Positions 54,683 through 61,903 of a stretch of 64,000 nucleotides of DNA are shown here, in pieces. The notes under the pieces were generated by a model. The model did no database searches. It saw only the letters and a list, made by a program, of their open reading frames with translations, and was not told where the DNA came from. The position numbers were made by a program, and so were the translations under genes. Origin of the DNA: Rugosimonospora africana (GTDB taxonomy: Bacteria > Actinomycetota > Actinomycetes > Mycobacteriales > Micromonosporaceae); contig NZ_BONZ01000039.1 of the NCBI RefSeq assembly GCF_016862975.1, forward strand, positions 62,001 through 126,000, in the 5' to 3' direction. Numbering within the stretch: the first letter of the stretch is position 1; each line of letters starts with the position of its first letter.

Positions 54683-55509
54683 GCGTGACCGGCAGCTCGC
54701 CGTGCGGACTCCTCTGCCAATTGCTTGTTCAGCTGCTCAACGTCCTCGGCTGCCGGTTGCCACGGGTTTCCGTCCCTGTCCACAACACTGGCGACGCTGC
54801 TCGGCTGCACTTCGATGGTCAAAATCGGCCAGGGCGTTGCCTCTTTGCTGATCCCGCCCGCGAGCAGCATGTGACGGATGCTCGTGCCGACAAAAAAGCC
54901 TCGCTCGGCCAGCCGGCTAACGTAGCGGCCCAGGGTCTTCTCGGCGTCACGCTGCTCCCGGACGCTGTCGAGGTCCTCAGCGATATCCAGATAGTCCTTA
55001 ACCAAGTCGAGGAACTCGACGATTAGGTCCTCGTCTTCGTCGCCTAGATGATCAGGAAGTGCATATTCGAACGCCACGACTTCCTTGATCATGGCCCACA
55101 GGACGTGACCCCTGAAGACGATCTTCAGGTGCTTCGATTGCGGATAATTTGGGTCGGGGACGAGCCGCGTCGGGCCGGGTTCTTCGGTCCCGAGAGAGTT
55201 GATCCACTCTCTGTGGGTCTGCTTGAGGACACGCAGTCGTTCAATCGTGTAGTGATTGGGCTGGTCATCAACCCGCTTGTGGTGCTCACTGCACAGCAGG
55301 ATCAGGTTCTCGTGGCTGTCAAGTTTGTCCGCAGCGAGCGCTCCAGCTCGCGGGCCGCCGCTGGAGCGCGCAACAATATGCGCCTCCTCGCCGAAGATCG
55401 ACGGGTCGTCGGTTTCGGTACCCTCGGTAAGTACCTGCCGCCGACAGATCGCGCAGCGCCCGCCAGCCTCAACCCAGATGATCTTGCGGGTTTTCTCTGA
55501 CACAGCCAT
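54679..55509 (-). CDS. HNH-endonuclease-domain protein
   Basis: A 276-residue protein. The HNH motif opens the chain: GGRCAICRRQVL (zinc cysteines), EEAHIVARSSGGPRAG, then DSHENLILLCSEHHKRVDDQ (N, C and HH). A helical, acidic C-terminal domain follows (EDEDLIVEFLDLVKDYLDIA), then a small beta domain (WPILTIEVQPSSVASVV). A stand-alone HNH protein with an accessory domain in this setting may be a defence nuclease; the second domain has no family I know. ATG at 55509. Confidence 0.85.
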   Translation of the reverse strand: MAVSEKTRKIIWVEAGGRCAICRRQVLTEGTETDDPSIFGEEAHIVARSSGGPRAGALAADKLDSHENLILLCSEHHKRVDDQPNHYTIERLRVLKQTHREWINSLGTEEPGPTRLVPDPNYPQSKHLKIVFRGHVLWAMIKEVVAFEYALPDHLGDEDEDLIVEFLDLVKDYLDIAEDLDSVREQRDAEKTLGRYVSRLAERGFFVGTSIRHMLLAGGISKEATPWPILTIEVQPSSVASVVDRDGNPWQPAAEDVEQLNKQLAEESARRAAGHA

Positions 55510-55579
55510 GACTGAGACTCTAGAACCAAGAGATTAGCCCGAGCGACGGCCGCGCGGGGTGCCGTGGGCCGCCGAACGG

Positions 55580-55614
55580 ACCCGATGGTCCTACAGCCGG
55601 CAGTCCGGTCGCTG
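55580..55614. repeat. Module end motif, copy 4 (partial)
   Basis: GATGGTCCTACAGCCGGCAG, then TCCGGTCGCTG, lies just beyond the integrase stop. The GGTCxxACAGCCGxCAG core matches copies 1 and 3; the TTTTCGG part is replaced by TCCGG. Confidence 0.45.
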
Positions 55615-56640
55615 TCATGGCCCGGTGACGCGGTCGGCAGCGGCGAGCGGGTGTGGTTGGCCGGTCATCGCGGCCAGTGCCGCAGCGACGGCCTGCAGGT
55701 CGGCCTTGATGTACGTGGTGGTGGCCGGGCCGGTGGAGTCGGTGTGGCCGGCGTAGGCGCGGGCGATGCCGTAGCCGAAATGCCGCTCGACCCAGGTCAG
55801 CGTGGTGTGACGCAGCCAGTGGGTCGAGACGCCTTGCGCGGCCACCCACGGCACCTGCTCACCGATGCGTTTCCAGAGGTGGTCGTAGCGGCGGCTCGTG
55901 ATCGCCTGCCCGGTGCGGTACCGCAACAGCCCGTCGCTGGGCACGATCGCGCCTCGGGTACGGGCGTGTTCGTCAAGGTGGGCGGCGAGGTCGAGGGTGA
56001 TCGGCTGCCACCGCAGCGTGGCACCTTTCTCCGTGAGCCGCAGGAGTCCGCGGATGGTGTCCAGGTCGGCCAGCCTCAGCCCGAGCGCCCCGCCGCGTCG
56101 GCAGGCGGTCTCGGTATGCAGGCGCAGCAGGAGCGCGTCGAGGACGACGTCGTTGCCGCTGGTGCGGGCGGCGAGGTTGATCTCGGCCAGCTCGTCCGAG
56201 GCCAGGGCACGGCGAGTGGTCGGTAGTCGGCGGGGCTTGACCACTCGGTGGGCGGGGCTGCCGGTGGCGTCGATGAGCCCGTCGGCGACGGCCCGGTTGT
56301 AGAGGGCGCGGGCGGCGGCGATGACGTGCTCGCCAGCGTGGCGCCCGCTACGGCTGTTACGCCGCGACCGGGCGGTCGCGGCGACCTGCCGCTGCATCGC
56401 CTCGATGTCGCTGGCCGCGATAGCGTCCAAGGCCCGCTCCCCCCAGGCCGCGGCCATGCGGTTCCAGTAGGTGCCATACGTCCGGCGCGCACCGGCCCCG
56501 GCCGCCGCGATCACCTGCGGCAAGTACTCGGCCAGCGTCGGCAAGCGCAGGCCCGGCTCGGCCTGCAGATCAGCGAGGGTTACGCCGAGGTGGGCCAGCA
56601 GTTGCCGCGCCGTGGCCACGCGAGCGGGATCAGCCGACAT
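55615..56640 (-). CDS. Tyrosine recombinase/integrase, module copy 4 (intact)
   Basis: A 341-residue phage-integrase-type recombinase, the only intact copy of four in the window. The N-terminal SAM-like domain (TLAEYLPQVIAAAGAGARRT, AIAASDIEAMQRQVAATARS) is followed by the catalytic domain with R in HTETACRRGGALGLRLADLD, K in LRLTEKGATLRW, HxxR in STHWLRHTTLTW, H in AYAGHTDSTGP and the nucleophile in TTTYIKADLQAVAAAL. Its ATG overlaps the AbrB-like stop by 11 bp. Copies 1, 2 and 3 are broken in different ways, so this one is probably the source of any activity in trans. Confidence 0.92.
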   Translation of the reverse strand: MSADPARVATARQLLAHLGVTLADLQAEPGLRLPTLAEYLPQVIAAAGAGARRTYGTYWNRMAAAWGERALDAIAASDIEAMQRQVAATARSRRNSRSGRHAGEHVIAAARALYNRAVADGLIDATGSPAHRVVKPRRLPTTRRALASDELAEINLAARTSGNDVVLDALLLRLHTETACRRGGALGLRLADLDTIRGLLRLTEKGATLRWQPITLDLAAHLDEHARTRGAIVPSDGLLRYRTGQAITSRRYDHLWKRIGEQVPWVAAQGVSTHWLRHTTLTWVERHFGYGIARAYAGHTDSTGPATTTYIKADLQAVAAALAAMTGQPHPLAAADRVTGP

Positions 56641-57061
56641 AACCGCTCCCGATGACCTCGACGTGCAGATTAGCCAGCAGCCGCGCGACGGTACTGACCG
56701 GGTGGATCACCAGCAGATCGTGGGAGACCAGAGCAGCCAGCAGCAGCGGCTGACCGGGGGCGATGGCACACATGTGGCGCGCGCTGGCCGGTAGCGGCAA
56801 CTCGCCCCGACTGCCCACCACATGCCGCCCCGCCACCGCAGACGCGATCACTAGCATCTCGCCGTGCGGGTAGATGTCGACGCGATGACCCGGCGACCAT
56901 CCCAGCGCGCGCAGCAGGCCCCGTTCGATTACCCGACCGGAAAGATCCGGGCGAGCCACTCCGATCCGGACCTCGTCCACCGACAGGTAGCGGCAGAACT
57001 CTAGGAACTTCGACCGGTTCCTGGTCTCTTTGACGTGGCCGTAGAGCTTGTCTTTGCCCAA
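56630..57061 (-). CDS. AbrB-like protein, module copy 4, with IS630-derived N-terminus
   Basis: A 143-residue frame. From about residue 26 it carries both AbrB-like hairpin units (VRIGVARPDLSGRVIERGLL, PGHRVDIYPHGEMLVIASAV, then GSRGELPLPASARHMCAIAP and LLLAALVSHDLLVIHP). The first ~25 residues (GKDKLYGHVKETRNRSKFLE, then FCRY) are instead IS630 transposase sequence, in frame with the AbrB part; copies 2 and 3 have a proline-rich start here. The start ATG at 57061 is therefore the start as read, not an ancestral one; translation might begin further in. It overlaps the integrase gene by 11 bp. Confidence 0.6.
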   Translation of the reverse strand: MGKDKLYGHVKETRNRSKFLEFCRYLSVDEVRIGVARPDLSGRVIERGLLRALGWSPGHRVDIYPHGEMLVIASAVAGRHVVGSRGELPLPASARHMCAIAPGQPLLLAALVSHDLLVIHPVSTVARLLANLHVEVIGSGYVG

Positions 57062-57420
57062 GTCGTAGACGGCGGACAGGTGACGAGCCCGTGCGGGCGG
57101 GTGTACATCGCCCGCCGTCGAGGCCGTGGCTCGCGATCAGAGTCCTTGCCTTTGCCGCCGCGTTCGGCCCACTGCCGGCCGGGTGCGGCTAGAGGTTCGG
57201 CGGCCCGAACTCGTCCAGGCAGAACACTGCCTCCGGCTCGCCGTCCTCAGGTATGACCTCGCCTTCGGCGATCGCGTATAGCTGCTCCACTCGCGCCTTC
57301 TTGGCCGCGTAATCCCGATCGCGAGAGGTCTTCCACGTCTTCATGCGTTGAAAGGAGACGCCTTCCTCGCGGAGCAGGATGCGCAGGCCCTCGTGGATGA
57401 TGTCGTCGACCACCCTCTCG
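56991..57420 (-). pseudogene. IS630-family transposase remnant
   Basis: On the minus strand the frame LRILLREEGVSFQRMKTWKT, then EAVFCLDEFGPPNL, matches the middle of IS630-type transposases with the first catalytic D. A TAG stop follows, where relatives read LQPHPG. Shifted frames then give RQWAERGGKGKDSDREPRPR, and finally GKDKLYGHVK next to the junction with module copy 4. The N-terminal helix-turn-helix and the last third with the remaining catalytic residues are gone. Confidence 0.75.
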
Positions 57421-57665
57421 GGGACCAGGAAAGCAACGTATCGGTCACGCGCCAGAGGGTAGACCACATGGTCCAATACGAAAGGCCTTCCTTTTGTCCA
57501 AGGGATTGGCCGCTTCAGGCAAGGTGGTGACGAACCTGAGCGAGCGGCGAGAATTCCGAAGCGGCAGGTTGATACAGCCGCTCCCGGCGCAGCAACACAC
57601 CCCACGCTCCGGCCTCGGTCAACCGGTGGTGTAAGGAAGCCACCGCGCGCTGGTGGTCTTCAAGG

Positions 57666-58631
57666 CTAGAAGCATCGGCAACGTCCGCACGCACGGCATG
57701 GTCCGACGCCGCACTCGTCACACTCGTAGCTGCCGGAAGCGGCGTTATTGCCGCATTTCGAGCACGTGTACCCAGGTTGGGTCGGCCACAGCTTCGGATC
57801 GAGGGCGTATGTCTCGTCGGGGTCGCCCTTGATGTCGCTGCCTGCGCCTGAGGTATCTAGCAGGATGGCCGTCGTGCGGCGAGGGCCGGCGACAGCATCG
57901 ACCTGTAGGAGATTTTCTGCGTGATAGGACGGCGGACTCGCCGCGGGGTGTCCCGTGAAGGCAAGACGGAGGTCCGGTGTTACCCAGCCGATCCATCTCT
58001 GTCGCGTTCCGAGGTCTCGGAGTGGGTGTCGGGCGGGGACGGCGAGGCCGCGGGGAATCCGTAGTGGTGGCCAACCGCTGCTGGCCGCGAAGGCGACGGT
58101 TGCGGTCCGGCGTCGGATGAGCACGAAAGCGCCGCGTACGGGCAGGCGAGCCGCGAGCGCGATTGCGCATACCTCCTCGCTGGCTTGGCTGGAGGCGTGG
58201 AGCTGGCGAAGGTGGTCCACGGTCGGGGCGGCTCCGGCCAAGACCTGGTTAATGGTTGGTTCGGGTAACAGAATCTCGGCTGCGATGGCATCGCAAAGCC
58301 GTTCCTGATCGCGGTCTGGATCGGGTCGGTCTGACAGCCAGTCGAGCGCGGCGTCGTCCTCGTTCACAAGGATGTGGCCGAGTTCGTGCAGGAGCGTGAA
58401 GTTCTGCCGTCGTGAGCCTCGTGACGGCGCGTAGCAGACGATCTGATCCGTCGTGAAGGAGAGTCCGTCACACCAGCCTCCGGCGCCCCGGCTTTCGCGT
58501 AGCTCCTCGACGGGCACAACCCGGACGTCGAACTGCTGAGCGAGTGCTGCGGCGGGGTCAAGCGCCAGCGCCTGCCGGGAACTGTGGGGTATCGCCGCAA
58601 CCAGCCGGCGCGCGTGGAGCTTGAGGGTCAT
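57666..58631 (-). CDS. ImmA/IrrE-type metallopeptidase with C-terminal zinc ribbon
   Basis: A 321-residue protein. Residues 79-90 hold the zinc-peptidase motif LLHELGHILVNE (HELGH 82-86), with the third ligand in LCDAIAAEILLPEP. The C-terminus is a double zinc ribbon (YTCSKCGNNAASGSYECDE, then CGVGPCRACGRCRCF). ImmA-type proteases cleave XRE repressors to switch on phage-like or stress genes. Its partner XRE gene lies 7 bp upstream on the same strand. Together they may control the defence genes at 60356-64000. Confidence 0.88.
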   Translation of the reverse strand: MTLKLHARRLVAAIPHSSRQALALDPAAALAQQFDVRVVPVEELRESRGAGGWCDGLSFTTDQIVCYAPSRGSRRQNFTLLHELGHILVNEDDAALDWLSDRPDPDRDQERLCDAIAAEILLPEPTINQVLAGAAPTVDHLRQLHASSQASEEVCAIALAARLPVRGAFVLIRRRTATVAFAASSGWPPLRIPRGLAVPARHPLRDLGTRQRWIGWVTPDLRLAFTGHPAASPPSYHAENLLQVDAVAGPRRTTAILLDTSGAGSDIKGDPDETYALDPKLWPTQPGYTCSKCGNNAASGSYECDECGVGPCRACGRCRCF

Positions 58632-58638
58632 TCTTGGC

Positions 58639-59436
58639 TTATGCGCTCGTGACTGGATTCTCAGGTAGCCCGCGACGGGCGCGTTCGCTTACGAGCATCA
58701 CCCGCACGACGGCTTTCCATTGACGCGGAGTGAGGGTGCGCTGCCCGCGGTAGGCGACATTGCTGAGCCTGCGCTGCAGGTCCTGGCGAGCTGCGCTAGG
58801 GCCGAGTTCGAAAGCCTGCGCCCACTGCTGGACGACCTCGTCTAGTTCATCGCTGTAAAGCGCCTGGAGCAACGTCTGTGCGGCGTGATCTGTTTCGTCA
58901 ACCCCGACCACGGTTGCGTCCCGCGCACGCACGATCAGCGAGTCGGTCGAGACGTCGAGAGCTGACGCAAGGTCAGCCAACAATGCGGGCGGGACGTCCT
59001 GCGTGCCGCGTTCCCATGTGAATACCTCGCCGGTGCTCGTCGACCAGCCTCTTGCTCGTAGCGCTGCAGCTACGTCCGACGGGCGCAGCTTCTGGCGTTG
59101 GCGCGCTTGACGCAGGGCTGCCGGGTCGAGTGGCGCGACTGGTACTGCGCCGAGCGCGATGGCCGTGGGATCCGAGTCCAGCTCGGGCAGCGGCGCGCCT
59201 GCAAGGAGCCGATCGACGGTACCCCACGCAGCCATGACCTGCGCCCGTTGGTCGTTGGTGAGGTCGTCGAGCTGCGGTAGGTCGTCCTTGCTCCCGCTCA
59301 GTACGTCGAGGTAGTCGAGCGTAAGTTGCGCTAGTTGATCGCCTTCTTGTGGGTTGCGCTCCTGCGACTGGACGGAGCTGGGTTCATCGGACACGTCCAA
59401 GCTCCTTTCATGCGGTGAGCGATGATCATTACTCAT
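58639..59436 (-). CDS. XRE-family transcriptional regulator
   Basis: A 265-residue regulator. The central helix-turn-helix runs LRQARQRQKLRPSDVAAALR to GEVFTWERGTQDVPPALLAD and LASALDVSTDSL. The acidic N-terminus (NPQEGDQLAQLTLDYLDVLS) and the helical C-terminus are family-specific and unknown to me. The ATG at 59436 is used; the 7-bp spacing to the ImmA-type gene shows one operon. It would repress its own promoter and be removed by the protease, by analogy with ImmR/ImmA. Confidence 0.85.
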   Translation of the reverse strand: MSNDHRSPHERSLDVSDEPSSVQSQERNPQEGDQLAQLTLDYLDVLSGSKDDLPQLDDLTNDQRAQVMAAWGTVDRLLAGAPLPELDSDPTAIALGAVPVAPLDPAALRQARQRQKLRPSDVAAALRARGWSTSTGEVFTWERGTQDVPPALLADLASALDVSTDSLIVRARDATVVGVDETDHAAQTLLQALYSDELDEVVQQWAQAFELGPSAARQDLQRRLSNVAYRGQRTLTPRQWKAVVRVMLVSERARRGLPENPVTSA

Positions 59437-59511
59437 GATGCTCGGTGGCCTCGAACTGTATTCGGTGGTGCTGTTCCCTGCCGGCAGACCCGGTTTGCTG
59501 ACACTCAGTTT

Positions 59512-60246
59512 TCATCGTCGTTGTCCTGTAGCCGATTGGGGGTATCGACCGGCAGGGGCGATGCCGAGTTCGGCGAGCAGGTCGGCGACGGGGTTCTTCA
59601 GTAGCTGGCCAACGCGTTGCCCGCTGAGATTGAATACAGCCCCGATGTCGGCGCGAGTATGGCCGTCGAGCAGCAGCGCGAGCATTTTCCGCTCGCGGTT
59701 CATTAACCGGTCCATGGCGCGTTGGACGGCTTCTCGCACCTCCATACTCCGCTGTCGCTCTATGATCACGTCGACGATGTCCGGACCGGTGTCGACGATG
59801 TCGGCCAGTGCAGGGAGAGGCCCAGCGAGCGCAGGTTGGACGCTGCCCTCCTCGGCCTGTCGATGGCTTCGCCGACGCGCAGAGGCCCTTACGTGGTCAA
59901 GGGCCGCGTTTCGAACGGACTGAATGAGGTAGGCATCCGGTTCGTCGGGGACGTAACCGGCGGCGAAACGTGCGGCGACCTTGACCACGGCCGTCGACAC
60001 GGCATCTTCCGCGTCGTGCTGGTTGCGAAGGATGGCCCACGCAGCCCGCAGCATCGCCTCCCGGTTCCGCACGTATAGTGCCGCGAGGGTTGGTCGCTCG
60101 TCGTCCCTGGACAAGTAATGGCCTCCCGCCGGCTGCCGCCCGACTGGTGCAGAGTCGCTCCGAAGGGAGACGTTAGCGGAGCCCCTTGCGAAAGCCGGCC
60201 CGATCAGCGCGCCCGTTCGTTCAGAAGCCCCAGTACTATTGGCCAT
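59512..60246 (-). CDS. Sigma-70-type (ECF-like) RNA polymerase sigma factor
   Basis: From ATG 60246 a 244-residue sigma factor: region 2 (YVRNREAMLRAAWAILRNQH, DAEDAVSTAVVKVAARFAAG, AYLIQSVRNAALDHVRASAR) and region 4 (REAVQRAMDRLMNRERKMLA, LLLDGHTRADIGAVFNLSGQ, RVGQLLKNPVADLL). The N-terminal ~50 residues before region 2 are unusually long. An alternative start at 60384 overlaps the methyltransferase gene. A 16-bp palindrome lies across the chosen start. It is divergent from the methyltransferase gene, so it may direct transcription of this locus. Confidence 0.85.
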   Translation of the reverse strand: MANSTGASERTGALIGPAFARGSANVSLRSDSAPVGRQPAGGHYLSRDDERPTLAALYVRNREAMLRAAWAILRNQHDAEDAVSTAVVKVAARFAAGYVPDEPDAYLIQSVRNAALDHVRASARRRSHRQAEEGSVQPALAGPLPALADIVDTGPDIVDVIIERQRSMEVREAVQRAMDRLMNRERKMLALLLDGHTRADIGAVFNLSGQRVGQLLKNPVADLLAELGIAPAGRYPQSATGQRR

Positions 60247-60255
60247 CGATGGCCA
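60240..60255. promoter_or_regulatory. Perfect 16-bp palindrome at the sigma factor start
   Basis: TGGCCATCGATGGCCA is its own complement and contains the proposed ATG of the sigma factor. Its position in the ~110-bp divergent region fits an operator, for instance of the XRE protein. It could also be a modification site of the nearby methyltransferase. Confidence 0.4.
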
Positions 60256-60355
60256 GGAGGCGTGTTTCCGCTGGTTGGAGGTCTGCTTTGATAACCTCCG
60301 GGCGGGTGGCGGGTCGGCCACGGGTTGATCTTCGCCATAGGGCAGGATCTTCTCG

Positions 60356-61903
60356 ATGAGTGACGAGGCGTGGCAGAGGTACAAGCAGGCGTTACCGGCG
60401 ACGGTCTGCGATGTCGCCCGGGCAAGCCTGCTGCAGGAATACGCCTCGGTGATGAAGGATCGCCTTGATCTTGGCCGTCACGCAGGCGTCCTGCCCCGCG
60501 CGAAAGAGCCCGTGTATCGGTGGGCTCGCTACAAGGAGGCGTACGCGCCTCTCCTGGTTCGAGAGGTACTCGATCAGCTTCTCCCGAACCAGTCCCGCGT
60601 CCGGGCCGAGACCCCGCCACTTGTATACGACCCCATGGTGGGCTCGGGCACATCGTTGTTGGTAGCGGCGGAACGGGGCCTTTCCGCGCTAGGCGCCGAT
60701 CTCCTGCCATACGCCACCTTTCTCGCGTCAACACTCACCCGGTGGCGGCACGCCGATCCGGACGGGATCAGACAGGTCGCCAACGACGCGCTCTCCGGGT
60801 ACGCATCGCTGCCCGGAGAGAGCCAGCTGGACGTGCCCGCAGCTGATTGGGCATTCGCGCCCGCGGTAGCAACGACGCTGACGCAGTTGATCAACGCGGT
60901 CGATCGCGCTCCGGCGGGAGTAAACCGAGACCTGGTTCGACTGGCTGTCCTCTCGGCCGTCGAGCAGGTCAGCTACGCCGTCAAGGACGGGACGTCTCTT
61001 CGGCGACGGTTGCCCGACGGCCCGGCACGACCGGGCCGGCCAGGTCAACAGCGCGAGGCGATGGACGTCGCCGACGTGATCGCAGGCGTCCAAGCAAGGG
61101 TCGATGCGATCATCACGGACCTTGAGCGGACCGTCTCAGCCACTGACGCAGCGTCGGTTGATCGCGAAAGCGTCGCTGACACAGGTTTCGTCCCTCGGCT
61201 GTCGCCCTCAACGTGCGCGGCCAAGCCAGCCTCCAGAAGCGTCACCGTAGTGCGGGCGGATACCCGCCAGTGGCGACCCGCAGCTGAGTCGTGCGCAGCG
61301 GTGGTCTTCAGCCCGCCGTACCCGAACCGCTATGACTACTCGGCCGTGTACCAGCTGGAGCTGGCGTTGGGCGCGTTCGTCTCTGATGCTGCCGGTCTAC
61401 GTCGCGTGCGGAAGCAGTTGCTGCGCTCACACCTTGAGGCGCCGCCACGAGACGAGTACCGCGTCGAGCATCCGGCATTGCGGGAGTTCTTGGCGGCTGT
61501 CAATGGCAGCCGCACCACGGGTGACCAGGCAGGCCGCGTCCTGCGGATGGTGGCAGGATTCTTCGAGGACATGGCTGATGTGCTCGCGCGGGTGGCAGAA
61601 GCGTTGCAGGCGGGCGGTTCTGTCGGCCTCGTCGTCGGCACCCAGACGTACTATGGTCAACATCTGCCGACCGACCTGTTGTTGGCCGAGCTAGCCACGA
61701 CAGTTGGCCTTGAGGTCCGCGAACTATGGATCGCGCGGGCCAAGGGCGTCGCCTCGCAGCAGCGCGGTATGACCGGTCTGACCAGTCTGCCAAGCCGCGA
61801 GACCGTACTGATCTTGCAAAAGCCGCCGTCAGCGCCTCGACGCGGCCGACGATCGGCGGCTGCTGGAGCCTCACCCTCCCGCACGCCGCGCCGCCGTGTG
61901 TAA
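60356..61903 (+). CDS. DNA methyltransferase (N4-cytosine/N6-adenine type)
   Basis: A 515-residue enzyme. The AdoMet motif I is YDPMVGSGTSLLVAAERGLS at 91-110 and the catalytic motif IV is VVFSPPYPNRYDYSAVYQLE near 317-336 (SPPY). A ~200-residue middle region lies between, as in alpha-type order with a target-recognition part. A closing GQTYYG-like block (VGTQTYYGQHLPTDLLLAEL) supports the class. It methylates DNA. Tail-to-tail it overlaps the DUF1998 protein by 33 bp. In a defence locus it would protect host DNA. The ATG at 60356 is used. Confidence 0.85.
   Translation: MSDEAWQRYKQALPATVCDVARASLLQEYASVMKDRLDLGRHAGVLPRAKEPVYRWARYKEAYAPLLVREVLDQLLPNQSRVRAETPPLVYDPMVGSGTSLLVAAERGLSALGADLLPYATFLASTLTRWRHADPDGIRQVANDALSGYASLPGESQLDVPAADWAFAPAVATTLTQLINAVDRAPAGVNRDLVRLAVLSAVEQVSYAVKDGTSLRRRLPDGPARPGRPGQQREAMDVADVIAGVQARVDAIITDLERTVSATDAASVDRESVADTGFVPRLSPSTCAAKPASRSVTVVRADTRQWRPAAESCAAVVFSPPYPNRYDYSAVYQLELALGAFVSDAAGLRRVRKQLLRSHLEAPPRDEYRVEHPALREFLAAVNGSRTTGDQAGRVLRMVAGFFEDMADVLARVAEALQAGGSVGLVVGTQTYYGQHLPTDLLLAELATTVGLEVRELWIARAKGVASQQRGMTGLTSLPSRETVLILQKPPSAPRRGRRSAAAGASPSRTPRRRV

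Noticed and set aside
57515-57721. A 68-codon minus-strand frame behind the ImmA-type gene
   Set aside because: It overlaps the end of the peptidase gene, has no family match and runs toward the IS630 remnant; coding cannot be supported.
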